A stretch of DNA of 64,000 nucleotides from Roseiarcus sp963823165 (GCA_963823165.1 CAWGKV010000040.1:248001-312000), one strand, 5' to 3'; numbered from the stretch's first letter, positions 8,332 through 16,342 are shown. A program made the numbers and translations. Notes: generated from the letters alone by a model not told the origin.

Positions 8332-8349
8332 CAGCGCAAGGTGTATGGT
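8322..8349 (+). promoter_or_regulatory. sigma70-type promoter in left inverted repeat
   Basis: TTGACA (8322-8327), a 16-nt spacer and TATGGT (8344-8349) precede the transposase ATG at 8369 by about 20 nt, with GAGGG as the likely ribosome site. The -35 hexamer is part of the inverted repeat. Confidence 0.6.
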
Positions 8350-8368
8350 CAAGTGAGGGATTTGGGTT

Positions 8369-9349
8369 ATGGCCAGCGTTCTCAATGAGGCATACTTTCA
8401 GGACGAACGAGTGGCTTTCAACGAGCTAGAGCGTATCGTTTGGCCGAATGATCCCGTTTGCCCATTCTGCGGCAATATGGGGCGCATGTATAAATTGGAG
8501 GGTGTCAGGACCAAGCCTAGCAAGAAAAACCCGGAAGGGATCGTCAGGCATGGGTTACGCAAGTGCGGTGAATGCCGGAAACAATTTACCGTTCGCAAAG
8601 GAACAATATTTGAGGACAGCCCAATTCCTTTGCATCTTTGGTTCCAAGCCTTTTACCTAATGTGTTCCAGCAAAAAGGGTATCAGCGCCAATCAGTTGCA
8701 TCGCACGCTTGGCGTGACCCTGACGACGGGATGGTTCATAGGACATCGTCTGCGCGAAGCCATGCGCTCCGGCGATCTGTCCCCCATGGGCGGGGCTGGG
8801 GGCATCGTCGAGATTGACGAGACCTACATCGGCAGGAAGGAAGGGCGCGATGTTGAGCGTGGAACTGGCCACAAAAATGCAGTTGTAACGCTTGTCGAGC
8901 GCGGTGGCTCCGCGCGCTCTTTCCCTGTTGATCGCGCTACGCGCTCCGCAGTCGTCCCCATCGTCAGCGCGAATATTGATTGCAAATCCCCGTGATGACA
9001 GATGAGTCCAATGTCTACACGAAGCTTGGAGAGCAGCTCGCGGCGGTTCGCGGCGCATGGTAAGGTCGATCACAGCCGCGATGAATACGCCTATACTGAC
9101 CGCGCGACCGGCGTTAGCATTGGCGTTAACACAGTCGAGGGGTACTATTCCATCTTCAAACGCGGTATGAAGGGCGTTTACCAGCATTGCAAGGAGAAGC
9201 ACCTTCACCGATATCTGGCTGAGTTCGATTTCCGTTACAGTAACCGGATCAAGTTGGGCGTGGACGATGAAATGCGGACGGAGCGTGCGCTTGCTGGCGT
9301 CGTTGGGAAGAGGTTGACCTATCGGGGCTCGTCAGCGGCGCGTGTGTGA
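8369..9349 (+). pseudogene. IS1595/ISXO2-like transposase, frameshifted
   Basis: The zinc-ribbon N-terminus (CPFCG and CGEC) and the first acidic motif (VEIDETYIG) lie in one frame up to a stop at 8995. The middle (VMTDESNVYTKLGEQ) continues in the next frame from about 8990 to a stop at 9063. The rest (HSRDEYAY, NTVEGYY, KHLHRYLAEFDFRY) returns to the original frame and ends at 9349. One missing base in a C-run near 8988 and one extra base near 9055 explain this, so the core DDE-type transposase is otherwise complete. Its stop overlaps the GTG of the next cargo ORF as GTGA. The two shifts compensate, so a sequencing error is a real alternative to decay. Confidence 0.88.
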
Positions 9350-10092
9350 GCGACATGCGCATCGGTACGAAATTAACATGGATACTGGACGGGCGGCGCC
9401 CGAACCAAATTCCCTTGGCTCGCCTTGCAGAATATATGCAGAATCTTGCTGTGCTGTTTGGCGAGATAGACAATGTGCACTTCGAACAGGTTTTTGAAGG
9501 CTCTACTTGCCTTGAAGCGAAGATCAGGCCCGGAATTCCATCTCAGAGAGTGCAGGAAAGGGTAGCTGCGGTGCGCCAAAAGCGCGCGCCTGCGGACGCT
9601 ATGAGGGCATATCACCGTCTTGATGAGATGGTACATGAAGATAGGGGACCAGCTAGGCTATCTTGCGGGCCGGCTATAATACTTAGGTTCCCAGGTAAGG
9701 TTATAGAAAAATACAAACCAGCCTCTATCTTAGAGAGAGGAACAGTTGTTGGGCGTCTTTATTTTCTTATGGAGGAATCTCCAGGGCAGCTAAGAGTGCG
9801 GATTCGGCCTAGAACGGGAAATGCATACGTCCCATGCACGGCGGACGGCAGCATTGGCCGCCATTTGAGAAACTATTTCATGGACGCTGTACGTGCATCT
9901 GGTCGAGGAATGTGGGAGAGGATGGAAAGCGGAGAATGGTCTTGCCGTTCTCTCCATATTGATGATGTGCAGCCCGTCAAAGACAGTTCCCTCCGGGAGG
10001 CGATAAATGCCTTGAGGAACGTCGAAGCGCATTGGTCCGACGATCCGCTAGCAGAGTGGCTTGAAATTGAAGAAAGGAGCGGGGCCGCGTGA
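9346..10092 (+). CDS. unknown cargo protein of the IS1595-type element (248 aa)
   Basis: I do not recognise a characterised family. The product starts MSDMRIGTKLTW, is soluble by eye (no signal peptide or membrane helix), is rich in arginine and contains a VGRLYFLMEES-like beta stretch near residues 130-140. The GTG start overlaps the transposase stop (GTGA), and its own stop overlaps the GTG of the PIN-domain gene in the same way, so all three are likely made from one message. Coupling to a PIN nuclease makes an antitoxin, inhibitor or specificity subunit a reasonable guess, but at 248 aa it is larger than ordinary VapB antitoxins and shows no obvious DNA-binding domain. Codon use is AT-richer than in chromosomal neighbours. 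Confidence 0.8.
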   Translation: MSDMRIGTKLTWILDGRRPNQIPLARLAEYMQNLAVLFGEIDNVHFEQVFEGSTCLEAKIRPGIPSQRVQERVAAVRQKRAPADAMRAYHRLDEMVHEDRGPARLSCGPAIILRFPGKVIEKYKPASILERGTVVGRLYFLMEESPGQLRVRIRPRTGNAYVPCTADGSIGRHLRNYFMDAVRASGRGMWERMESGEWSCRSLHIDDVQPVKDSSLREAINALRNVEAHWSDDPLAEWLEIEERSGAA

Positions 10093-10682
10093 TCGCGGCG
10101 ATGGATAATACGTTCCTGACTGTGCTGCTAAATCCTAACGCGGCACCGAGACCGAATCCAGCAACGCAGCAGCCGGTTCCGCATTGTCGCGAGCGCATTG
10201 AGGCGCTGATTGACGATCTTTCTCGCACGCAAGCTACTCTGATTGTACCAACTACTGCGCTCGCGGAAGCGCTCTGTGGTGATCAAGCTATAGAGGAGTA
10301 CTTTTCCACCTTGCAGCAATTCTCGGCGATAGAGTTGGCTCCGTTTGATGGGAAAGCAGCTTATGAGTTTGCGCGTATAATCCGAGAGGCAAAGGCAAAG
10401 GGAGACAAGCGTTCTGGACAGATTGGGGACTGGCAGAACGTGAAGATGGATCGAACGATTGTTGCCACCGCCATCTCTCGCTCAGCTTCCATCCTTTTTT
10501 CCGACGACGGCCCTCAGAAGAATTTTGCCATTGCCGCTGGATTGTCTGTTAAATCTACCTGGGACTTGGATTTGCCACCAGAATACGCGCAACACCATAT
10601 GAGCGAGATTGGCGATGCATCATGGCCGACTCAGAAAAAACCCCCCAAGTCGAGCGATTCAGAGCAACCGCTCGCGCGCTAG
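10089..10682 (+). CDS. PIN-domain (VapC-like) protein, cargo
   Basis: A 197-aa protein with the order of acidic residues expected of a PIN-domain ribonuclease: Asp6 in MDNTFLTVLLNP, Glu60 in TALAE, Asp121 in KMDRTIVATAI and Asp139/140 in ILFSDDG, followed by the FAIAAGL strand-helix. PIN nucleases act in VapBC toxin-antitoxin pairs and in RNA or DNA defence modules. The GTG at 10089 overlaps the upstream stop; an ATG at 10101 is an alternative start. After about residue 160 there is a polar, lysine- and serine-rich tail that overlaps the next ORF. It lacks a neighbouring small VapB-like gene. Confidence 0.78.
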   Translation: MIAAMDNTFLTVLLNPNAAPRPNPATQQPVPHCRERIEALIDDLSRTQATLIVPTTALAEALCGDQAIEEYFSTLQQFSAIELAPFDGKAAYEFARIIREAKAKGDKRSGQIGDWQNVKMDRTIVATAISRSASILFSDDGPQKNFAIAAGLSVKSTWDLDLPPEYAQHHMSEIGDASWPTQKKPPKSSDSEQPLAR

Positions 10683-10837
10683 GCTGCGATGAGGATAAGG
10701 AAAAGTTTGAGGCCGCGCTAAAGAAAATCGCAGCAAAAATCGCAGCACATAAACCCCGCAAGGACGGCGCAAATAGCTCCAAACGGAGAACTACCAAAAA
10801 ATTGAAGAAAACAACTGAGGCTAGCCAACAGCAATAG
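10622..10837 (+). CDS. small basic cargo protein (71 aa)
   Basis: A 71-aa frame starting MADSEKTPQVERF that overlaps the end of the PIN gene by 61 nt in another frame. The first half is a predicted amphipathic helix (EDKEKFEAALKKIAAKIAAH); the C-terminal half is rich in Lys, Arg, Thr and Gln, so it may bind nucleic acid. The overlap and the helix make it plausible as a third member of the cargo operon, such as an antitoxin or regulator. No family recognised. Confidence 0.5.
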   Translation: MADSEKTPQVERFRATARALGCDEDKEKFEAALKKIAAKIAAHKPRKDGANSSKRRTTKKLKKTTEASQQQ

Positions 10838-11446
10838 CTATAGGTCGGGAACAATAACGAGACGCCCAGAAAAACGACGCATGTCGTAAGTTCTTTTGAC
10901 ACTATCCTGCTTTAGGCCATGAAGCCAACTATACGTTGTCTCCATTTCAATTCTGGTTGACTCAGTTGCTGGCATAGACCCTAGTAAAAACCTTAAGCCG
11001 CAATCTTGTGTGGCGATGTCTGATGGGCGCAGAATTGATATTATTGGGTTGCCTTGGAGAGGGGCATTACCGCTGTAGACGTAGTTTCCGCGTGACCTTA
11101 TCTTTCTACCTTCGTTCCAGATTGTGCAGGTTGTTACCAAATCGGTCAAAGTCCATGAGCCTGAATTACCCAATGTAAATAATGTTTCGGATAAGTTGTT
11201 GGCGCTGAACGCCGCAATCTGTATCGTCAACCGTGGCTGAAAGGTGTGAGAGAAATTGAAGATGAAAAGAAATGCCGCCACATAAAACCAGACATTGCGG
11301 AACGTTCGATCAATCGACAGCGTCGCTCTTAGGAAGCTTGCTAGGAATGCTTGCAGGAAAACTCGTTGGCGTCGTGGCGGCTCTTGCGACGGTTGTTCTG
11401 GCGTTTGCGGTGGTGTGGTTTCTGATTCATCATCTGTAGCAGACAT
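10838..11446 (-). CDS. single-pass membrane protein, cargo (202 aa)
   Basis: The N-terminal 30 residues are acidic and proline/glutamine-rich (ETTPPQTPEQPSQEPPRR), then basic. One clear membrane helix lies near residues 52-66 (VWFYVAAFLFIFNF). A C-terminal region of about 135 aa with mixed polar and hydrophobic strands is probably periplasmic. The stop abuts the stop of the convergent 71-aa ORF. A promoter-like pair in the right inverted repeat points at this gene. No family recognised; its position inside the element marks it as cargo rather than host DNA. Confidence 0.72.
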   Translation of the reverse strand: MSATDDESETTPPQTPEQPSQEPPRRQRVFLQAFLASFLRATLSIDRTFRNVWFYVAAFLFIFNFSHTFQPRLTIQIAAFSANNLSETLFTLGNSGSWTLTDLVTTCTIWNEGRKIRSRGNYVYSGNAPLQGNPIISILRPSDIATQDCGLRFLLGSMPATESTRIEMETTYSWLHGLKQDSVKRTYDMRRFSGRLVIVPDL

Positions 11447-11511
11447 GGCAATCGCACCGGAGTTCCCGCCATGTCAACGCACCGCTTTGACGAGACGCCA
11501 AAGCGGGCATC

Positions 11512-11539
11512 AGCCTACCCCCAGATCGTGGTTTGTCAA
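11512..11539 (-). promoter_or_regulatory. promoter-like pair in right inverted repeat
   Basis: On the minus strand TTGACA (11539-11534) and TAGGCT (11517-11512) are separated by 16 nt and face inward toward the membrane-protein gene starting at 11446. This mirrors the left-end promoter: the -35 comes from the inverted repeat and the -10 from element-internal sequence. Confidence 0.45.
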
Positions 11540-11550
11540 CTAGAATATCG
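11530..11550 (-). repeat. right terminal inverted repeat
   Basis: GGTTTGTCAACTAGAATATCG is the inverted partner of 8311-8331 with one mismatch in 21. Similarity stops immediately inside the element. Confidence 0.9.
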
Positions 11551-11562
11551 CCATTCGGGATG
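11551..11562. repeat. direct repeat at right end of mobile element
   Basis: CCATTCGGGATG, identical to 8299-8310; right copy of the presumed target-site duplication. Confidence 0.75.
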
Positions 11563-11620
11563 AAACCGCTTCGCCCTTGTTGGGCACCAGATCTTGTAGG
11601 TGCTACTCGGGAAGGCAAGC

Positions 11621-12304
11621 TCACATGACGCCAAATGTGTCGAACGCCTCGCGCGCGCTCATCCCTCGCCGGATGGCGTTCGCGACCTCATTTTCCGCCG
11701 ACGCCTTGGCGAGGGCTGCGGCCACCGCGTCGCCTGCGATTTCGGAGGGAATGACCAACACGCCCTCCCGATCGCCGAAAATGAGGTCGCCGGGCGCGAT
11801 GCGCACCCCCTCGATTTCGACCGCTACGCGGAAATCGATCACCTTGCCGCGCGGGCCCTGGTCCTGCGCGTAAAGGCCGCGGCTGAAAGTCGGAAAAGCC
11901 AACGCCTCGATCCCCGCCGCATCGCGGACGAAGCCGTTGAGGACGGCGCCCGCGGCGCCCAGATGGCGCGCCCGGGTCGACATGAGTTCGCCCCATAGCG
12001 CATAGCGAAACGAGCCGCCGGTGGCGACATAGACCTCGTTTGGGCGAAGGTCGTCGAGCGCCTCCAGCATCAGCCCGAAGGGTTTTGCCAGCGGGCCCGC
12101 GGACTTGCCCGGCGCCTCGTCGAAGACGTCCGCCTCGAGGACGGGCAGGGCGCGGCCGACGAGCTTCATGTCTGCGCTGAGCGGCCCGATCGCCTGCGGC
12201 AGGAACTGCCGCCTCCATCCCATCTTGTCGAGCGCGTCGCCGACGACGGCCGTAAACAGCTTGTCGCGCAGACTGGAAAAAAGCGCGTCGTCGTCCATCT
12301 TCAC
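11621..12304 (-). CDS. RraA-family protein
   Basis: A 227-aa member of the RraA / 4-hydroxy-4-methyl-2-oxoglutarate aldolase family (formerly annotated as dimethylmenaquinone methyltransferase). The fold core is visible in GAAGAVLNGFVRDAAGI (the G-x-R-D region) and in the VAVEIEGVRIAPGDLIFGDREGV block, whose Gly-Asp surrounds the divalent-metal site. Family members are class II aldolases or inhibitors of RNase E, and sequence alone does not separate these. The extra N-terminal helix region and length favour the aldolase-like branch. The GTG at 12304 follows GGAGG by 7 nt; the ATG at 12298 is a less well-spaced alternative. Confidence 0.85.
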   Translation of the reverse strand: MKMDDDALFSSLRDKLFTAVVGDALDKMGWRRQFLPQAIGPLSADMKLVGRALPVLEADVFDEAPGKSAGPLAKPFGLMLEALDDLRPNEVYVATGGSFRYALWGELMSTRARHLGAAGAVLNGFVRDAAGIEALAFPTFSRGLYAQDQGPRGKVIDFRVAVEIEGVRIAPGDLIFGDREGVLVIPSEIAGDAVAAALAKASAENEVANAIRRGMSAREAFDTFGVM

Positions 12305-12381
12305 GTCCCGCCCTCCGCGGTTGCCCGGTTAACGAGTCGGTATACCAGATCCCTTATTGGCGACTGGCTGCGGGCCGCGGC

Positions 12382-13540
12382 TTACGGCCGGTCGCCGTGG
12401 CCGTTCAGCGCGCCCGGGGCCCAGTTCACCCCATCGCGCATGGCGTAGAAGATGTGGGCGCCGATGCGGTCCACCCGGCGCAAATAGCCGACCCAGAACG
12501 GCGAGACGTAGTTGGCGTGATAGTTGACCGCTTCCACGACCGCGGGATTGTAATTCTTCCCGCTGACGACTTCACCGGCGATGCGGGTGGCGACGGCCCA
12601 GGGCCCCGGCTCCTCGATGCGCAGCGACTTGCCTTCGCAGGCGAAGGAGAACTGGCAGGCGAAGGGCCGGTTGCGATCCTGATAGACGACGCCGCAGACG
12701 GTGCTCGGATAGATGCCGCTGCGCACCCGGTTCAGCACCACCTGCGCCACCGCCGCCTGGCCGGCCTCGGGCTCGCTGCGTGATTCGAAGTAGATCGCTT
12801 CGGCCAGACAGCGCAACTGTCGGGCGTTGTCCTTCGGGTCGATCAGCGCCGCATAGTTCGGCTGGCCGCCGCCGAGCAGCGACTGCTGCGCGACGGTCGT
12901 GTCCCGGGCGTTGGGGTCGGTCACCACCGCCACCACCACCCCGTCGCTCGAAGTCGGGGAAGACGAGTTGAGGGCGAACTCCAGGGGCAGCCCCGGAGTG
13001 GCGCCGTCGCTGAAGGTCGAGGCGGCGGCTCCGGGCGGGCGCTCCGGGTCGCCGGGGCGTACGGGGCTCATCGTATGGCCAGGGTCGAATTCAGCGTCGC
13101 GCGGGGGCTCGATGTCGCGCGGCGCCTCCGGCAGGAAACCGGCTCCAACGCGCCCGGGGCCGCTCGCCATCGCCGGCGCGGCCGCCAGGCTGCGGCTTGA
13201 TGAGCGGATCGCCCCTGGCGCTCCGGTTGACGTCGGGGAGCGGCTCAGCCGTCGCCTTGAGGGTGGTCTTCGGCTCGATCTCGTCGGGCGAGGAGGTGTC
13301 GCCGGGGGCGCCGACGAGGGGCAACGGCGCGCCGTCGGCGTCCACCGCCTGGCGCCGGCTCGCGAGCGCGATTGCCTTGCGGACCGGGTCGATCTCATCC
13401 TGGAGCCGGCCGCGGTCGTAGACGCCGGACAGCTGGATGGGCTCCTGTTCGGCCTCGGCCGTGATAGAGAGCAGCACGCCCGCGGCGAGGCACCACGGAG
13501 CGACGACCGAAACAGCCCATCCTATGCGTGACCAACCCAT
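12382..13540 (-). CDS. SleB-like cell wall hydrolase, frameshifted
   Basis: The C-terminal 140 aa form a Hydrolase_2 (SleB/CwlJ) domain, opening with ARQLRCLAEAIYFESRSE, whose glutamate is the likely catalytic residue, and containing QVVLNRVRSGIYPSTVCGVVYQ. It should act on peptidoglycan in the periplasm. The N-terminus, including an uncleaved-type signal helix (VSVVAPWCLAAGVLLSI), is in a different frame from 13540 to about 13180. The rest continues in the frame ending at 12382. A single-base shift near 13170-13190 in GC-rich sequence splits the gene, which would otherwise be about 386 aa. The linker is proline-rich. Start chosen at the ATG at 13540, behind a GGAAGG site. Confidence 0.8.
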
Positions 13541-13695
13541 ACGCCTTCCACGCGCCTGTCCCGTCTTCGACGCGCGGGCCGCATGAGAAAGCGCGCGCAA
13601 TTCGAACGGTCCTGTTTATGTGCGCTTAAGGTTGCGAGCGGGTTACCGCAGCGTCCGGGAGGGCGTCCCGGATTGGGGCATGGGCGCCGGCGCCC

Positions 13696-14502
13696 TCACC
13701 GGAGCCGCTCGATCAGACCCATCGCCGCGGCGGGGTTCAGCGCCTTGAAGCCGCTGATCACGTAAAGGAAAACGTCGCGTCCGGGCGCCGCGGCGGCGGA
13801 AGCGGCGACGGTCGCGAGATCGGACGGCGTATCTCCCTGCGCCCACGCCAGCGCCCGCTCCGCCCAGAGATCCAGCGCCTCGCCCGAATAGCCGAGCTTT
13901 TCCGAATCGGTCGTTCCCATGATGCGCGCATAGACGAAGGGGGCGGTCGAATCCGCGATCAGCGGAAACGCGCTGTCGCCTGCGACGACGACGGCCACTC
14001 CATGGGCGCGGGCGAGCTCGACGAATTCCGCGCTTCCGAAGCTCTCGTTGCGGACTTCGACGGCGTGACGAATGGCGAGGCCATCGACCGAGGAGGGCAG
14101 AAGCTTCAGGAAGGCGCCGAAGTCGTCCGGATCGAATTGCTTGGTCTTGGCGAACTGCCAGTTGACCGGTCCGAGCTTGTCTTTGAGCTCCGTCACGCCG
14201 GTCTTGAAGAACCGCTCGACGGAGGGCCCCGCTTCGCCGAGGACGCGACGGTTGGTGGCGAAGCGCGGCCCCTTGACCGCGAAGACGAAATCGTCCGGCG
14301 TCTCGTCGCGCCATCGGGCGAAGGTCTCCGGGGTCTTCGAGCCGTAATAGGTGCTGTCGATCTCGATCGAGGTGAGCTTGCGGCTCGCATATTCGAGCTC
14401 GCGGCTGTGCGGCAGGCCCTTCGGATAGAAGGCGCCCCGCCACGGCTCGTAGTTCCAGCCGCCGACGCCGATCCGAATCCTTGCCGACCCGCTGGCAGGC
14501 AT
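13696..14502 (-). CDS. DUF72 domain-containing protein
   Basis: A 268-aa DUF72 (YecE-like) TIM-barrel protein. It carries family marks RIGVGGWNYEPWRGAFYP, the EYASRKLTSIEIDSTYYG strand-helix, FAVKGPRFATN and FVYARIMGT. The biochemical function of the family is unsettled. The frame stays open to 15420, but the ATG at 14502 directly follows GGAGGCGAGC and is the correct N-terminus by family alignment. The downstream end is near a GC-rich intergenic stretch, and the YbaK gene lies upstream on the same strand, 17 nt away. Confidence 0.9.
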   Translation of the reverse strand: MPASGSARIRIGVGGWNYEPWRGAFYPKGLPHSRELEYASRKLTSIEIDSTYYGSKTPETFARWRDETPDDFVFAVKGPRFATNRRVLGEAGPSVERFFKTGVTELKDKLGPVNWQFAKTKQFDPDDFGAFLKLLPSSVDGLAIRHAVEVRNESFGSAEFVELARAHGVAVVVAGDSAFPLIADSTAPFVYARIMGTTDSEKLGYSGEALDLWAERALAWAQGDTPSDLATVAASAAAAPGRDVFLYVISGFKALNPAAAMGLIERLR

Positions 14503-14519
14503 GCTCGCCTCCGGAATAG

Positions 14520-15011
14520 TCACGTCTTTAAGCCGGACGAACCGCGTCCGACCTCCGCGACTTTGCCGCCAGTCAGCGCCACGAGATCGGCCGGGGTAAG
14601 GCGGAAAACCGCATTCGGGGTTCCGGCCGCCGCCCAGATTTCCGCATGCGTCATGAGCTGCTCGTCGATGAGCGCGATCGGCGGCGTCCTGTGGCCGATC
14701 GGCGGCACCCCGCCGATGGCGAAACCGGTCGCCTCCCGCACGAAATCGGCGTCGGCCCGCTCGATCGGCTCGCCGACGAGCGCCGCGATCTTCCTTTCGT
14801 CCACCCGATGGCCGCCGGAGGCGACCACGAGGACGGGGCGGCCGCCCGCGGCGCGGAAGACGAGCGATTTGGCGATCTCTTCCACCTTGCAGCCGATCGC
14901 GGCCGCCGCGTCCTCGGCGGTGCGGGTGCCGGCGTCGAACTCGAGGACCTCGAAACGCGGGCCGAGGGCGGCCTGGACCTTCAGCGCGGAGGGACTCGCA
15001 GCGGGTTTCAT
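14520..15011 (-). CDS. YbaK/aminoacyl-tRNA deacylase family protein
   Basis: A 163-aa single-domain trans-editing protein of the YbaK/ProX type, expected to hydrolyse mischarged aminoacyl-tRNA such as Cys- or Ala-tRNA(Pro). Visible family features are the KSLVFRAAGGRPVLVVASG strand, the substrate-contact GGVPPIGH loop near residue 105, and the late AGTPNAVFRLTPADLVAL block. It is cytosolic. It lies just upstream of the DUF72 gene and probably shares its transcript. Confidence 0.9.
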   Translation of the reverse strand: MKPAASPSALKVQAALGPRFEVLEFDAGTRTAEDAAAAIGCKVEEIAKSLVFRAAGGRPVLVVASGGHRVDERKIAALVGEPIERADADFVREATGFAIGGVPPIGHRTPPIALIDEQLMTHAEIWAAAGTPNAVFRLTPADLVALTGGKVAEVGRGSSGLKT

Positions 15012-15796
15012 GAGGATCCTTCCGTCTACAAGGCTGACGACAAGCGTCTGTTTCAGAAGTCATGGACCTCAGCGTCTGAATTGGCCACCCCGGCGGCGCC
15101 GGCGCATTGGGCACGAAAGTTCCAGTGGCAGAGCGTCGGCTGGAACTGCGACTGGCCGAGGCCGTCCTCGAGACGGCCGCGCTTCGAGCGACCGGATGGA
15201 AGTCGGCGCTGCGATGCGTTCGACTGGAAACGGACGATAGCCGTCCGCCCGGACGGCACGGAGCTCGCGCGAGGGCCGCTCGAAACGCCTCGAGGGGCGG
15301 CGGAACGCCATGGAGCCGACGCCACGTTGGACGACGATCCAAGCCAGGGAAACTTCCGCCAAAGGACCGGATAGACGGAGCAATGCCAGAGAAAGCCGAA
15401 GCAAAGCAAAAGTGTTCCATGAACCGAGGCTTTTCAAAGACTTAGGCCGGAATCCAAATTCTTTTGTAACTCCCAGGCCGTCGCGTATCCCCTCGCCCGC
15501 GAAGCGGGAGAGGACAGGCGCGAAGCGCCACGCGAGGGTTGAGAACGCCGAACGGCGGGCGTTGATGGCGGCCGCAAGGTTCGTCGGTTGTCCGTCCCCC
15601 TCACCTGGCGCGGCTTCGCCGCGCCGTCCTCTCCCGCTTCGCCGGCGAGGGGGTCGCCGAACTTCACAGCTTGGGAGAGCGAACCTCTGGTTATTCGTCA
15701 CACCGACAAAGCGGCGCACAGTTGGCGCCTAAACTCACTTCCGCGTAACGGCGGTTCAAGCTATTTCTGAAGACCCTCGGGTGGAGAATTTGCAGC
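15012..15796. other. intergenic region with repeats
   Basis: About 785 bp without a credible gene; frames here have strongly biased arginine/proline composition. The left half shows nothing definite. The segment 15405-15470 (TTTTCAAAGACTTAGGCC then TCCAAATTCTTTTG) faintly resembles the end of the dispersed repeat at 53050-53105. The right half contains the inverted-repeat element at 15491-15650. Confidence 0.5.
15491..15650. repeat. 160-bp element with 25-nt inverted ends
   Basis: CCTCGCCCGCGAAGCGGGAG-AGGAC (15491-15515) pairs with 15626-15650 with one mismatch in 25. The interior contains further GC hairpins (GGCGCGGCTTCGCCGCGCC). This has the form of a non-coding palindromic repeat, like many dispersed intergenic elements in GC-rich alphaproteobacteria. 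No coding capacity was seen. Confidence 0.7.
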
Positions 15797-16342
15797 GTGG
15801 CGAAGCTCGTCTTCGGAATGTCGCAGTCCCTGGACGGCTACGTCGATGGCCTAGCGGGCGACCTGGAATTGCCGCCGCCTGGTCCCGCGCTATTTCGTCA
15901 CTTCACCGAGTGGGTGCGCGACCTGACCGGCAGTGTGTACGGTCGCCGCGTGTACGAGCTGATGCGTTATTGGGACGAGGACCGTCCGGAGTGGGGCGCG
16001 GAGCAACATGACTTCGCGGCGGCGTGGCGGAACCAACCGAAGTGGGTGGTGTCGCGCTCGTTGAAGTCGGTCGGGCCCAACGCCACACTCGTCGAGGATG
16101 ACATCGAGGCGGTGATACGCGGGCTGAAGGCTCAGCTCGTCGGGGAGATCGAAGTCGCCGGACCAGAATTGGCGCGAAGCCTGACCGACCTTGGTCTTAT
16201 CGACGAGTATCAACTCTACTTCCGCCCCTTCGTGCTTGGTCGCGGCAAGCCATTCTTCGCCGGTCCCCGACCGCCGCTCCGCCTCATGGCGAGCGATCCG
16301 ATTGGCGAGGACGCGATCAGGTTGACGTACGTTCCTGCTTGA
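15797..16342 (+). CDS. dihydrofolate reductase-family (RibD C-terminal-like) protein
   Basis: A 181-aa protein with the RibD_C/DHFR-like fold: MSQSLDGYVDG at the N-terminus, VYGRRVYELM near residue 50 and the late LIDEYQLYFRPFVLGRGKPFF. Members are NADPH-dependent reductases of pteridine- or riboflavin-like substrates; many stand-alone copies, like this one, have no assigned substrate. The GTG at 15797 follows a GGAG stretch. It stands alone between a repeat-rich region and a convergent NmrA-type gene. Confidence 0.87.
   Translation: MAKLVFGMSQSLDGYVDGLAGDLELPPPGPALFRHFTEWVRDLTGSVYGRRVYELMRYWDEDRPEWGAEQHDFAAAWRNQPKWVVSRSLKSVGPNATLVEDDIEAVIRGLKAQLVGEIEVAGPELARSLTDLGLIDEYQLYFRPFVLGRGKPFFAGPRPPLRLMASDPIGEDAIRLTYVPA

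Larger units (their letters stand above)
8311..11550 (+). mobile_element. IS1595-family (ISXO2-like) element with four cargo ORFs, 3.24 kb
   Basis: The element is bounded by 21-nt terminal inverted repeats (8311-8331 and 11530-11550, one mismatch) and flanked by identical 12-nt direct repeats. It carries an ISXO2-like transposase at the left, three rightward ORFs linked by 4-nt or longer overlaps, and one leftward ORF at the right end. Base composition is visibly AT-richer than the surroundings. Plain IS1595 members are about 1 kb; larger members with passenger genes are known in the family. The target was intergenic, so no gene appears interrupted. With a broken transposase it would need help in trans to move, unless the frameshifts are base-call errors. 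Confidence 0.9.

Noticed and set aside
8980..9063. programmed ribosomal frameshift in the transposase
   Set aside because: Two opposite shifts would be required, and no slippery heptamer with a downstream structure is evident; a base error or mutation is simpler.
13696..15420. 574-aa fused protein
   Set aside because: The upstream part is the antisense or out-of-frame reading of the YbaK gene and intergenic DNA; only the DUF72 part from 14502 is coding.
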